From positions 1-59,039 of the IMG/VR virus record IMGVR_UViG_3300036985_002412: a DNA stretch of 59,039 nt; one strand, 5' to 3'. This document shows positions 14,892 to 23,878 of the stretch, piece by piece. This DNA comes from a virus. The notes below the pieces were generated by a model. The model worked only from the letters and a program-made list of their open reading frames with translations, searched no databases and was not told where the DNA came from. The stretch's first letter is position 1. Each line of letters opens with the position of its first letter. A program made the translations under genes and the position numbers.

Positions 14892-15893
14892 ATGGCAGTA
14901 ACTTACACAGGGGCACAAATCCCAACAGATTTTAAAGCGGAAATTATCGCTGAAATCCTTTTCAAAAATAAAACAGTTGAAGATGGATTAGTTTCTTTTG
15001 AAACAGGAATAAAAGCAGGTAGAGTAATTACCGAAAATATTAACTCGGTAACTATGCAAGCGTGGAGTGTTAATCCAACAGGTTCAGAAGCTGGAGCAAT
15101 TGGATTAGAAGATACAGTAGTAACTCCTGTAAAAGTTGAATTTATTGATAAATTTACACCAGACGATTTGCGTTCAACTCGTTTTAATCGTGATATGCCA
15201 GCAGGGGCAATCAATGATGTTTCTGATGAATTTAACAGATTAGTTTTAAATGGAGTTGCTCCGCTTATTTCTAATGATGCTGAAAACAAATATTGGAACG
15301 GTGCTACTTCTGCTACAAAAACAGCTGTTGCAGCTTTAACAGCAGGAACAGGTCAAACTTCAGTTGGAGCAGCTGAAAAAACTTTAGTTGCAGCTATGCC
15401 AACTACATTATTTGACTCTTTGACTACAAGAATTATTTATAATAAAGCAGCTGTAGGTAAAAGAATAAAAGTAGCAGGAACTACTTTAGACGTAAGTAAC
15501 ATTGCAACTGAAATGGGTAAAGTGTATAATGCTATTCCTGATGAAGTTTTAGCAAGTGAGACAAAACCTTTTATTTATGCACCAAGAAATGTTAAAAAAT
15601 TAATTAACAATTTTAATCTTGCACAAACTTATAGAGATACTTTTACAGTTGATTTAGCAACAGGTAAATATTTCTATTTAGATATTGAAATCGTTTTTGT
15701 TCCATTTGCTTCAAATGTATTATTAGCAGGTGTACCTTCTAACTTTATGTGGTGTACTGATTTAATGGATGACTATTCAAACATTAATATTGCTCCTTAT
15801 CCAGCACCGAGAAAAGATTACTTCTATGATGTAATTTTTACAATCTTTGCTCACGTTGTAAATCAAAAATTCAACGTTCTTTACGTAGGATAA
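14892..15893 (+). CDS. Major capsid protein
   Basis: A 333-residue protein directly after the protease/scaffold gene, free of Cys except one near the C-terminus, with an Ala/Thr-rich middle and a C-terminal PYPAPRKDYFYDVIFTIFAH segment like capsid proteins of related phages. Strong codon regularity and its own following terminator fit high expression. The call rests on gene order and overall character. Confidence 0.8.
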   Translation: MAVTYTGAQIPTDFKAEIIAEILFKNKTVEDGLVSFETGIKAGRVITENINSVTMQAWSVNPTGSEAGAIGLEDTVVTPVKVEFIDKFTPDDLRSTRFNRDMPAGAINDVSDEFNRLVLNGVAPLISNDAENKYWNGATSATKTAVAALTAGTGQTSVGAAEKTLVAAMPTTLFDSLTTRIIYNKAAVGKRIKVAGTTLDVSNIATEMGKVYNAIPDEVLASETKPFIYAPRNVKKLINNFNLAQTYRDTFTVDLATGKYFYLDIEIVFVPFASNVLLAGVPSNFMWCTDLMDDYSNINIAPYPAPRKDYFYDVIFTIFAHVVNQKFNVLYVG

Positions 15894-15903
15894 TTAATAA
15901 TTT

Positions 15904-15930
15904 AACCGCTCATTAATTTGGGCGGTTTTT
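15904..15930 (+). terminator. Terminator after capsid gene
   Basis: AACCGC (15904-15909) pairs with GCGGTT (15922-15927), followed by T residues. It may reduce read-through into the tail tube gene, which has no late promoter of its own. Confidence 0.65.
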
Positions 15931-15946
15931 AATACAAAAAAAACAA

Positions 15947-16471
15947 ATGAGTTGTTTAATAAGCAAAGGAAAACTTTTAGGTTGTAAAGACCAAAGAGGA
16001 GGGTACAAAAATTTGTACTTTGCCAATTATGCAGACTACGCTTTCGTAGTTGCTGCACACCAAGTGACGAGCTTAGGCACGTTAGCTGAAGTGTTTAAAT
16101 ATGAAGTTAAAGCGACTACAAATGCTTTAACCGAAACGGGTACAAGTTCAGAGGATAATGGAACGTTTTTAAACGCTCAATCGGTTGCGGTTACGCTTCC
16201 AAAATTAGCCGCTGACTTACAGGCTCAAGTACAATTGATTTGTGCTTCAAGACCTTACGTTTTTGTAGAGGACTATAATGGTAACATTTTACTTTTAGGA
16301 GCTACAAACGGAACTATGTCAAGCTGTACAAAAGTAACCGGAGGAGCTGGTGGAGATTTAACAGGTTACACTTTGGCTATAACAGCGGAGGAAGGTAATT
16401 TATCTCCATTTTTAGATGCTACAACTAAAACCGCTTTATTCGCTTTAGTTAGTGATGTGGTAGTTTCTTAA
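15947..16471 (+). CDS. Major tail (tube) protein
   Basis: A 174-residue protein matching the pattern of Bacteroidota-phage tail tube proteins: short N-terminus (LISKGKLLGCKDQRGG), FANYADYAFV, a TLPKLAADLQAQVQLI segment, RPYVFVEDYNGNILLLG, and a C-terminal LTGYTLAITAEEGN strand pair. It would polymerise around the tape measure. Here it lies after the capsid gene rather than before the tape measure. Confidence 0.75.
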   Translation: MSCLISKGKLLGCKDQRGGYKNLYFANYADYAFVVAAHQVTSLGTLAEVFKYEVKATTNALTETGTSSEDNGTFLNAQSVAVTLPKLAADLQAQVQLICASRPYVFVEDYNGNILLLGATNGTMSSCTKVTGGAGGDLTGYTLAITAEEGNLSPFLDATTKTALFALVSDVVVS

Positions 16472-16491
16472 CTTTTTGCATAAAAATTGAT

Positions 16492-16519
16492 AAAAAAGCT
16501 CCTTAATGGAGCTTTTTTT
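16492..16519 (+). terminator. Rho-independent terminator after tail tube gene
   Basis: AAAAAAGCTCC pairs perfectly with GGAGCTTTTTT across a 5-base loop, ending in a T-run. A late promoter follows at once. Confidence 0.85.
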
Positions 16520-16522
16520 GTT

Positions 16523-16551
16523 ACAAAAAACTATTTATTCGTTATATATAT
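16523..16551 (+). promoter_or_regulatory. Phage late promoter, copy 4
   Basis: ACAAAA (16523-16528), 11 bases, CGTTAT (16540-16545), start codon 12 bases after the C of CGTTAT. The preceding terminator overlaps its upstream edge. It drives the portal-fibre-lysis operon. Confidence 0.7.
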
Positions 16552-16860
16552 ATGTGGATATTTAATTTAACAGCACCGTACCAATTCAAATGCATTCCGA
16601 GAGGATATAATAGTGGCATAATCACGTTTTTTTTACGTGACGAGCTTAAAGATATCACTCACGAAATCGAGGTAACGGGTGTTTATTATCAAAATGGTAT
16701 TTTAATTTTAATTTTTGACGATTATATAATGAAGGAAGGGCAATCTTTTGAAATTGTAATCAACGAAAATGACGAATTAATATATAGAGGCAAGGCTTTT
16801 GCTACCGCTCAGACTGACTTAGAAAATTTTGAACTTAATAATGGAGTTCTAAAAGTATAA
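16552..16860 (+). CDS. Hypothetical protein before portal
   Basis: A 102-residue beta-rich protein (MWIFNLTAPYQF ... GILILIFDDYI) heading the portal operon, 4 bases before the portal gene. The family is not named in my knowledge. It may be a small structural or adaptor protein. Confidence 0.6.
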   Translation: MWIFNLTAPYQFKCIPRGYNSGIITFFLRDELKDITHEIEVTGVYYQNGILILIFDDYIMKEGQSFEIVINENDELIYRGKAFATAQTDLENFELNNGVLKV

Positions 16861-16864
16861 TTTT

Positions 16865-18571
16865 ATGGGAAAATTACAAATAATAAATTTATCGAACTAT
16901 ATAAGACCAGAAATCAAAGAGGTATCTGGTAAAAAATGGGTATTGAATGGTAAAAATAACGAATTTTATCAAACTATTATCGATGCTTATAATGGATCAC
17001 CTACTAACTCAGCGATAATTGACTCTTATAGTCAGTTTATTTATGGTAAGGGTTTAACTTCAAAAGACAGAAATACAAAACCATCGGAATGGGCTGCAAT
17101 AATTTCCTTAGTTTCTAAAAAAGATTTGAGAAAAATTTGTAAGGATTTCGAAATGTTTGGCGAAGCTGCAATTGAGGTTAAATATTTAAAAAATAAAGTA
17201 CAAAAATGTTTCCATATTGCTAAACAAAAAGTTGCTCCAGAGGTTGCAAATGAGGATGGCGATATTACAGGATATTATTATAGTTACGATTTTTCAAATG
17301 TAAATAAATACAAGCCAGAGCGTTTTGATGCTTTTGGATTTGGAGAAGGAATACAGGAACGCTCCGAAATTTATATAATTAAAGATTATCAGGTCGGGCA
17401 ATTTTATTATAGCAATCCTTCTTACGTTGCTGGTATTAGTTGGGCGAAAATGGAGGAGGAAATTAGTAACTACTCTATAAATCATATACAAAAGGGGTTG
17501 TCTTTCGGTCATATTATAAATATGAATAGCGGTATTCAACAAAGTGCCGAAACAATCCAAGAGAACACGAGACAAATTAGAAATCATTTGACAGGTTCAC
17601 AAAATGCGGGTGCATTCTTTTTAAATTGGAACGATAACAAAGATAGCGAAATTACAATTTCGGCTTTGGAAGTTTCAAACGCTCACGAGCAATATGCTTA
17701 TTTGAGTGCTGAGGCTAAAAATCAATTATGTACCTCTCATAAACTTACAACTCCGATGTTAGTAGGTGTAAAAGATGCAGCGGGTTTTAGTTCAAACGCT
17801 GACGAAATAAAAGTAGGATTTGAGGAGTTAATGATAAACGTTATTAAACCAAAACAGGAAATAATTTTGGATGGTTTAATGGAAATATTTGCAGTTAATG
17901 CTATCGGTTTGAATTTACAATTTGAAAGCTTAAGAAGCGAAGAGCCTTTGGCAATTGTTGCTCCATTAGTTCCACAAACTACGCAATTGAATACTCAAGA
18001 ATACGGAGAGGAAATAGATTTGAACGAATGGGAATTAATAAGCTCCGAGCCTGTAGATTACGACAAGGAAGAGGAATTAGATGCAGAGATTAAGCGTTTA
18101 AATAATGTTAGTACTAATTTAATGCGAGTAGCTTTGGAGTCTGTAAGTACGGGAACTGCAAGACCAAACGCATCAAGTGAGCAAGACGGAGTACTTTTTA
18201 AAAGTCGTTATAGATACGGAGGAAATGCATCTCCAGAGCGTGATTTTTGTAAAAAAATGATGGGTGCAAATAAATTGTATCGTAAAGAGGATATTCAAAT
18301 GATGAGTCAAAAGAATGTAAATCCTGGTTTTGGAATGAGTCCAAATCCAAATCAACCTTATGATATATTTTTATGGAAGGGCGGAGGTTTATTATCTGAC
18401 AACTTTAATTTTGGAACTTGTAAGCATTTTTGGATGAGAGAAACTTATCGTAAAAAAGCCGATGTAAATAATCCAAATGCTGAAATTATAACTCCAGCGA
18501 AAGCTCGTAAAGATGGAGAGATTTTACCAACAAATAACCCAAAGGTGTACATTGCACCACACGATATGTAA
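16865..18571 (+). CDS. Portal protein (unit A), with C-terminal extension
   Basis: A 568-residue protein with portal-like features: an N-terminal domain (NSAIIDSYSQFIYGKGL), a helical stem region (RQIRNHLTGSQNAGAFFLNW) and a clip/wing segment with KLTTPMLVGVKDAAGFSSNADE. The last 150 residues (YDIFLWKGGG ... CKHFWMRETYRKK) form an extra domain seen on portals of other Bacteroidota phages. The dodecamer is the DNA channel and docks the terminase. It lies after, not before, the capsid gene. It is unrelated in sequence to the portal at 34637. Confidence 0.75.
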   Translation: MGKLQIINLSNYIRPEIKEVSGKKWVLNGKNNEFYQTIIDAYNGSPTNSAIIDSYSQFIYGKGLTSKDRNTKPSEWAAIISLVSKKDLRKICKDFEMFGEAAIEVKYLKNKVQKCFHIAKQKVAPEVANEDGDITGYYYSYDFSNVNKYKPERFDAFGFGEGIQERSEIYIIKDYQVGQFYYSNPSYVAGISWAKMEEEISNYSINHIQKGLSFGHIINMNSGIQQSAETIQENTRQIRNHLTGSQNAGAFFLNWNDNKDSEITISALEVSNAHEQYAYLSAEAKNQLCTSHKLTTPMLVGVKDAAGFSSNADEIKVGFEELMINVIKPKQEIILDGLMEIFAVNAIGLNLQFESLRSEEPLAIVAPLVPQTTQLNTQEYGEEIDLNEWELISSEPVDYDKEEELDAEIKRLNNVSTNLMRVALESVSTGTARPNASSEQDGVLFKSRYRYGGNASPERDFCKKMMGANKLYRKEDIQMMSQKNVNPGFGMSPNPNQPYDIFLWKGGGLLSDNFNFGTCKHFWMRETYRKKADVNNPNAEIITPAKARKDGEILPTNNPKVYIAPHDM

Positions 18572-18574
18572 ATT

Positions 18575-19084
18575 ATGGCAACGACTATACTTTTAAAAGA
18601 AAACGAATTAACTAAAAATACCCTTTTGGGTGGGAATATCGATATTGATTTATATATCCCTTGTATTGCAGACGCTCAGAGAATTAGACTTGAGGAAATA
18701 TTAGGGGATACGTTATACAATAAGATTTGCGAGGATTTTGAAAACGATGACTTAGTAGGTGATTATTTAACATTGTACGAAGGGTATATAGTACCGTTTT
18801 TAATTGCAGCCGCTGCGGTTGAGTATCTATTAATCGGAGCGTATAAAGTAAATAATAATGGTATATTTAAAACGCAACCAGAGAACTCGGTTTCCGTTGA
18901 TAAAACAGAGGTAGATTACTTGGTTAATAATATGCGTTTAAAGTCTGAAATGTACAGAGATAGAATGTTTAGATGGTTATATCAAAATCATTTGCCGGAG
19001 TATGTAAGTAGCTCTACAAATATCGTTAATCCGATGCGTTCCAATTTAATTTGTGGTAAATGGTGGCTCGATAAACCATATTAA
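18575..19084 (+). CDS. Head-tail connector protein (gp6-like)
   Basis: A 169-residue helical protein with PCIADAQRIRLEEILGDTLY near residue 30 and an AAAAVEYLLIGAY helix, the pattern of connectors that sit on the portal ring in Bacteroidota phages. It follows the portal by 3 bases. The adaptor role is from family and position. Confidence 0.7.
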   Translation: MATTILLKENELTKNTLLGGNIDIDLYIPCIADAQRIRLEEILGDTLYNKICEDFENDDLVGDYLTLYEGYIVPFLIAAAAVEYLLIGAYKVNNNGIFKTQPENSVSVDKTEVDYLVNNMRLKSEMYRDRMFRWLYQNHLPEYVSSSTNIVNPMRSNLICGKWWLDKPY

Positions 19085-19146
19085 AAATATGAGAAAAACA
19101 GACAAACGAACAGAGGAAAATATTTTAAAATTAAAAAAATTTGTAA

Positions 19147-19470
19147 ATGGCATCGACATTAAACTTTACGACAAAAAGAGGGGACACATTCAAACAGACA
19201 GACTTCCAAATAAACATTAACGATGTACCGTTGGATTTAACCGATGGACTTGTTAAAATCCAATTACGCAAAGAAGCTGGGGGGATTGTCGCATTCACTC
19301 CAGAGTTAACTATATTTGATCCAACAAATGGGGAGTTTTGTATTAACGAGCAAATTATCGATATACAAGCGTGCATTTATAAATATGATATTCAAATCAC
19401 TACAGCTAACGAAGAGGTTAACACTTGGGTAAGCGGTTTATTCACAATTACAGACGATATAACACGATAA
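19147..19470 (+). CDS. BppU-like N-terminal domain protein
   Basis: A 107-residue beta-sandwich-like protein starting with the KRGDTFKQTDF motif and DLTDGLVKIQLRK, which recall the N-terminal domain of upper-baseplate proteins (BppU). Unit B encodes a member at 37512-37844, also just before a fibre gene. It probably anchors the fibre to the tail tip. Confidence 0.65.
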   Translation: MASTLNFTTKRGDTFKQTDFQININDVPLDLTDGLVKIQLRKEAGGIVAFTPELTIFDPTNGEFCINEQIIDIQACIYKYDIQITTANEEVNTWVSGLFTITDDITR

Positions 19471-19471
19471 T

Positions 19472-21364
19472 ATGAGCGATAATGTAAATATTATAGTACA
19501 AGACACTATTAATGAAATCGTTGTTAATAGTGCCGTTATAGTTGAAACAATCGATATCAATGTACAGGTTGCAGTTGATGAGGTTACTATTATAGCAAAC
19601 CCAAACGAGTATATTATAAATGTAAATCGTATAATCGGGGAGCAAGTTCAAAGCGATTGGAACGAAACAGATGATCAAGCTCCAGACTATATAAAAAATA
19701 AACCGATTATACCTGCAGCGGTTACAAAAACTTCAGATTTAATTAACGATGGAGAGGATGGAATAAATCCTTTTATAACGTTAGAAGATATTCCCGTAAG
19801 CGGATTGACTTCTGTAGGTTTATCAATGCCCGTAGCATTTAATGTAGCAAATAGCCCTTTAACTTCAGATGGTACTATTGCGGTAAGTGCTGCTGGTACT
19901 TCATCACAATACATTCGAGGAGATGGTCAATTGGCAACTTTACCAAGTGGGGGCGGAGGTGGTTCATCTGTTAATTATTATTTGAATGGTTCGATTGCTG
20001 CGTCGGTAGCAACTTACAAACAATTAAGTAATACGGCGATAATTGGTGGTGGAACAGATTTTACATTAACAGGTAATGGTTTAATTACTCAGTTTTTAAC
20101 AGATGTAGGTAATCCAAATAGAATTGAAATACCCGGCGGGGCTTGGAATTTTGAAATGTGGTTTAGTATGTCTTCTAATGGCGGTACACCTAAATTCTAT
20201 GTTGAGTTATTAAAATATAACGGAACAACTTTTACAACTATTGCAAACAGCTCAGCAGTTCCCGAAACAATAAATGGTGGGACAGTTATAGATTTATATT
20301 TAACTTCATTAGAAGTACCTACAACAACTTTATTAAGTACAGATAGATTAGCTATTAGAGTTTATATAGTTAATAATAGTGGAGGCAGAACAGCTACTTT
20401 ACATACTGAAGATAATCATTTATGTGAAATACTAACTACATTTTCGGGAGGCGTAACTTCTTTAAATGGGTTAACTGCAAATACGCAATATTTAACGGTT
20501 GGAACTACAGGAACAGATTTTAATATTAGTAGTTTAGTTGAAACACATACTTTTAATTTACCAACCGCAAGTGCTACAAATCGAGGTGCATTAACTTCAA
20601 CTGATTGGACTGCATTTAATGGTAAATTTACTTTACCTTCATTAACTTCGGGTTCAGTTTTATTTTCAAATGGTACAACAATAGCACAAAAAAATAGTAA
20701 CTTCTTTTGGGATGATACTAATAATAGATTAAACATAGGCGGAATAACATCAAATACCGCAAGGCTTGGAATAAAAGCACCTGGAGCATTATCAACTGAT
20801 ATAGCTTTAAGGGTTCGTAATAGTGCTGATAGTGCGGATTTGATGACTGTTAATGGATTGGGAAATGTAGGGATAGGAATTGCTCCATCTTATAAATTAG
20901 ATGTAAATGGAACTGCAAGATTTGGAAATGGATTAATACTTGATACCGATTCAGGTTCAAGAATATTTTCAGGTAATAATATACAATATCAATCAAATAA
21001 TGCAACTTTACAGCATAGATTTACTAATTCAATTGGAACATCTTTAACAGGTACTTTATTACAAATTGACACAGGAGGAGCTTTATCTCCAAATTCGGTT
21101 AATCTTATAAAAGTTCAAAACCAAACAACTGATGTATTATATTTAAAAGCAAGTGGAAACTTACTTATAGGGACAGCAACAGATATTGCAAGTTCAAAAT
21201 TAACAGTTGAAAGCACAACACAGGGGTTTTTACCTCCAAGAATGACAACCACACAAAAAAACGCAATAGCAACACCAGCATCGGGATTAGTTGTTTACGA
21301 TACAACTTTAGGAAAACTATGTGTAAGAGGTGCCGCAGCGTGGGAAACAATAACATCAATATAA
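19472..21364 (+). CDS. Tail fibre / receptor-binding protein
   Basis: A 630-residue protein with an N-terminal strand-rich attachment part, an SDWNETDDQAPDYIKNKP collagen-like-phage linker, a Gly-rich hinge (about residue 160), a beta domain, and a C-terminal region with GNVGIGIAPSYKLDVNG and GFLPPRMTTTQKNAIATPA motifs widespread in tail and cell-surface fibres. Likely the main host-range determinant of unit A. Confidence 0.75.
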   Translation: MSDNVNIIVQDTINEIVVNSAVIVETIDINVQVAVDEVTIIANPNEYIINVNRIIGEQVQSDWNETDDQAPDYIKNKPIIPAAVTKTSDLINDGEDGINPFITLEDIPVSGLTSVGLSMPVAFNVANSPLTSDGTIAVSAAGTSSQYIRGDGQLATLPSGGGGGSSVNYYLNGSIAASVATYKQLSNTAIIGGGTDFTLTGNGLITQFLTDVGNPNRIEIPGGAWNFEMWFSMSSNGGTPKFYVELLKYNGTTFTTIANSSAVPETINGGTVIDLYLTSLEVPTTTLLSTDRLAIRVYIVNNSGGRTATLHTEDNHLCEILTTFSGGVTSLNGLTANTQYLTVGTTGTDFNISSLVETHTFNLPTASATNRGALTSTDWTAFNGKFTLPSLTSGSVLFSNGTTIAQKNSNFFWDDTNNRLNIGGITSNTARLGIKAPGALSTDIALRVRNSADSADLMTVNGLGNVGIGIAPSYKLDVNGTARFGNGLILDTDSGSRIFSGNNIQYQSNNATLQHRFTNSIGTSLTGTLLQIDTGGALSPNSVNLIKVQNQTTDVLYLKASGNLLIGTATDIASSKLTVESTTQGFLPPRMTTTQKNAIATPASGLVVYDTTLGKLCVRGAAAWETITSI

Positions 21365-21375
21365 ATAAATAAATT

Positions 21376-21678
21376 ATGGGATTATTAGTTAGTGCTACGG
21401 CAGAAAAAAAGATTTTAATTCAAGGAACAGCAATTGAATTACCAAACGTTTATGTTCGGGTTGAATACGCAGGTCGTGCAAATGGTATAACTTTGGAAAT
21501 AGCATCTTCAATTTATGCAAGTCACGAAGCGTTTAAAGATGGAGCGGGTGCAATCTTTACAGATGTTCAACAAGGAGCGTTTTCTGTTGAATTAGTAGAA
21601 GGACAAGCACAGGATTTAACGAGTGCAGAATTGTACTCAAAATTAGCTTTCGAGCAAATGGGATATACAGTTGAGTAA
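21376..21678 (+). CDS. Hypothetical protein after fibre
   Basis: A 100-residue beta-rich protein (LPNVYVRVEYAGRANGITLEI) between the fibre and the lysis genes, overlapping the next gene by 8 bases. It may decorate or chaperone the fibre; no family is known to me. Confidence 0.55.
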   Translation: MGLLVSATAEKKILIQGTAIELPNVYVRVEYAGRANGITLEIASSIYASHEAFKDGAGAIFTDVQQGAFSVELVEGQAQDLTSAELYSKLAFEQMGYTVE

Positions 21679-21853
21679 AGAGCAATTTGATATAATATTA
21701 AGTAAATGGATTTCACGCAAGCTACTTGTTTTTATGGTAGCTTGCGGGGGGTTATTTAGCGGTCAATTAACATCAAGTGATTGGGTTATAATTGCGACTG
21801 CTTATATAGGAATAGAAGGAATTACAAACATAGTAGAACGATTAAGAAAATAA
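21671..21853 (+). CDS. Small membrane protein, holin-like
   Basis: A 60-residue protein with a hydrophobic helix at about 18-33 (LLVFMVACGGLFSG) and a second at about 38-52, and a basic tail. It overlaps the XhlA-like gene and precedes the lysozyme, so it is a plausible holin or holin partner. Confidence 0.6.
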   Translation: MSKEQFDIILSKWISRKLLVFMVACGGLFSGQLTSSDWVIIATAYIGIEGITNIVERLRK

Positions 21854-22092
21854 TGGATAATTTAGAGCAATTAAGCAAAGACATAAAAGAAATTAAACAA
21901 GCTTTGTTAGGAAGTGAATTTAACAACTTCAAAGGTATGGTTTCACAAATGAAAGAAACAGACGAGCGTGTTGAGAAATTAGAAATTTTCAAAAACGAGA
22001 TTTCTGTATATGTAAATCAGTTTAAAGTAGCTTTTGTGGTTATATTCGGAGCTTTAATTACTTTAATTTTCAAATTATTTTCGATAAGATGA
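21853..22092 (+). CDS. XhlA-like holin accessory protein
   Basis: The N-terminal 50 residues form a coiled coil (LEQLSKDIKEIKQ ... RVEKLEIFKNEI) and the C-terminus a single membrane helix (FVVIFGALITLIFKLF), the layout of haemolysin XhlA-type lysis proteins. I chose the ATG at 21853, which overlaps the preceding stop, over an upstream in-frame start lying inside the previous gene. Confidence 0.6.
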   Translation: MDNLEQLSKDIKEIKQALLGSEFNNFKGMVSQMKETDERVEKLEIFKNEISVYVNQFKVAFVVIFGALITLIFKLFSIR

Positions 22093-22535
22093 AATTAAAT
22101 AATGCCGGTTATTTATTAATTACAGAATTTGAAGGTTTTAGCTCAAAACCTTATTTATGTTCCGCAAAAGTTCCTACCATTGGACATGGCTCAACATTTT
22201 ACGCTGATGGTTCAAAAGTTACGATGAACGACAAGCCCATTTCCAAATATTTAGCCTTTGAAATGTTTAAAACCATAGCCGATAAATTCACTATTGGAGT
22301 TTTAAAGTGTGTTAAAAAAGAAATAAATCAAAATATGTTAAATAGTTTAGTATCTTTGTCCTATAATATTGGAATTTCTAATTTTATGAACAGTACTTTA
22401 TTAAAAAAAGTAAATGCAAATCCAAACGACAAAACAATCTTTGCCGAATTTTGCAAATGGAATAAAGTAGGTAAAAAAGAAATTGCAGGATTGACAAAGA
22501 GGCGGAATAAAGAAGCCGTCAATTATTTTACTTAA
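22089..22535 (+). CDS. Endolysin, GH24 lysozyme
   Basis: A 148-residue T4-type lysozyme: catalytic Glu in TEFEGF (residue 15), TIGHGST for the conserved Thr, and NALVSLSYNIG-like NSLVSLSYNIG. The residue usually Asp between Glu and Thr falls in a PYLCSAKVP stretch, so the active site is slightly atypical. There is no signal peptide, so export depends on the holin. It cleaves peptidoglycan glycan strands at lysis. Confidence 0.85.
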   Translation: MKLNNAGYLLITEFEGFSSKPYLCSAKVPTIGHGSTFYADGSKVTMNDKPISKYLAFEMFKTIADKFTIGVLKCVKKEINQNMLNSLVSLSYNIGISNFMNSTLLKKVNANPNDKTIFAEFCKWNKVGKKEIAGLTKRRNKEAVNYFT

Positions 22536-22551
22536 CTAAAAAAAATAAATT

Positions 22552-23679
22552 ATGAGCAAATTTGATTATTTAAACTTAGAAGCGATTAAACATTTTGGAA
22601 CTAATTTAAATAACTCAAAAATCGCAAGGATAATTCTGCCCGATGCAAATAAAAGCGATTTTAGTACATTACGAAAGCACATTTCTAAATTAAAAAATAA
22701 TAAAGGGATTTTAGATGCTTGCGATAATTTAGGAGTTGATCCGACAACCGCTCCAATGATGTGGTTAAAATCTAAAAATGAAAGTATAAGAGTCACAAAT
22801 CCTTTATTTGTAAAGCCAGAAGAAAAGGAATTTTCTGATTTAACAGAAACTCTAATTAATGATTTACAGCAATACGCTCCAAAATTCCCGAAATTAGAAC
22901 GAATTGAAAACAAAGATTCGTATTTATTAGTCATTGATCCAGCAGATATTCATATCGGAAAATTATGTAGTGCTTTTGAAAGCGGTGAGGCTTATAATAA
23001 TCAAATAGCGGTCCAGAGAGTACTCGAAGGAGTCAAAGGAATACTTCAAAAGGTATCGAGTTTTAATATTGATAAGATTTTATTCATTGGAGGTAACGAT
23101 ATTTTACATATTGACAACCCTTTGCGTACAACTACAAGTGGAACGCCTCAGGATACGGATGGAATGTGGCACACAAATTTTTTAATTGCGAAACAACTTT
23201 ATACAGACGTTTTGGAATTGCTTTTAGGGGTTGCCGACGTTCATTTTACATTCAATCCATCAAATCACGATTATACAAATGGGTTCTTTTTAGCTCAAGT
23301 AATTGAAACCTACTTTAAAGAGTGCAAAAATATTACATTCGATACAAGTATCGCACACCGCAAGGGTTTTAAATACTTTAATAACCTTATTGGAACTACT
23401 CACGGAGATGGAGCAAAACAAATGGACTTACCTTTGTTAATGGCAGTTGAATTTCCAATCGAATGGAGTCAAACTAAGCATCGTTATATCTATACGCACC
23501 ACGTACACCATAAAACGAGCAAAGATTATGCAGGAATAACGATTGAAAGCCTAAGAAGTCCAAGCGGAACAGACAGTTGGCATCACCGCAATGGCTACCA
23601 ACACGCTCCAAAAGCGGTAGAAGCTTTCCTACATTGCAAAATTAACGGACAAATCGCCAGAATAACACATATATTTTAA
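22552..23679 (+). CDS. Calcineurin-like metallophosphoesterase
   Basis: The five metal-binding motifs are visible in order: DPADIHIGK (about 127), GGNDILH (about 180), SNHDY (about 240), THGDG (about 284) and THHVHHK (about 311). A 120-residue N-terminal domain with helix-turn-helix-like character precedes them. Such phage enzymes act as phosphodiesterases on nucleic acids or nucleotides; the substrate is unknown. It sits unexpectedly between lysozyme and spanin. Confidence 0.8.
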   Translation: MSKFDYLNLEAIKHFGTNLNNSKIARIILPDANKSDFSTLRKHISKLKNNKGILDACDNLGVDPTTAPMMWLKSKNESIRVTNPLFVKPEEKEFSDLTETLINDLQQYAPKFPKLERIENKDSYLLVIDPADIHIGKLCSAFESGEAYNNQIAVQRVLEGVKGILQKVSSFNIDKILFIGGNDILHIDNPLRTTTSGTPQDTDGMWHTNFLIAKQLYTDVLELLLGVADVHFTFNPSNHDYTNGFFLAQVIETYFKECKNITFDTSIAHRKGFKYFNNLIGTTHGDGAKQMDLPLLMAVEFPIEWSQTKHRYIYTHHVHHKTSKDYAGITIESLRSPSGTDSWHHRNGYQHAPKAVEAFLHCKINGQIARITHIF

Positions 23680-23683
23680 AATT

Positions 23684-23878
23684 ATGATATACAATTTTAT
23701 TTGCAAACTCAAAGGAGTCGATTTAAAGTATAAAGTTGAGGCTGAAAACGTAACCGATGCAATGATTAAGGTACGAAATCACATTAAAAATGCGGTAGAA
23801 ATAACGGAAGTACAAAAAATTGAGAAGCCTAAATCTGATTTTATAGATTTTTTTAACAATACAATACAGAAAAAATGA
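23684..23878 (+). CDS. Hypothetical protein, 64 aa
   Basis: A small protein with a strand-rich N-terminus (YNFICKLKGVDLKYKVEAENV) and a helix, overlapping the start of the spanin gene by 4 bases. No family recognised. Confidence 0.55.
   Translation: MIYNFICKLKGVDLKYKVEAENVTDAMIKVRNHIKNAVEITEVQKIEKPKSDFIDFFNNTIQKK

Noticed and set aside
14903-15289. Long minus-strand open frame inside the capsid gene (128 codons)
   Set aside because: It is the shadow of a strongly coding plus-strand gene; no promoter or independent minus-strand gene exists elsewhere in the window.
19089-19220. 43-codon frame overlapping the BppU-like gene
   Set aside because: More than half lies inside the following gene in another frame, and its sequence shows no family features; only the spacing favours it.
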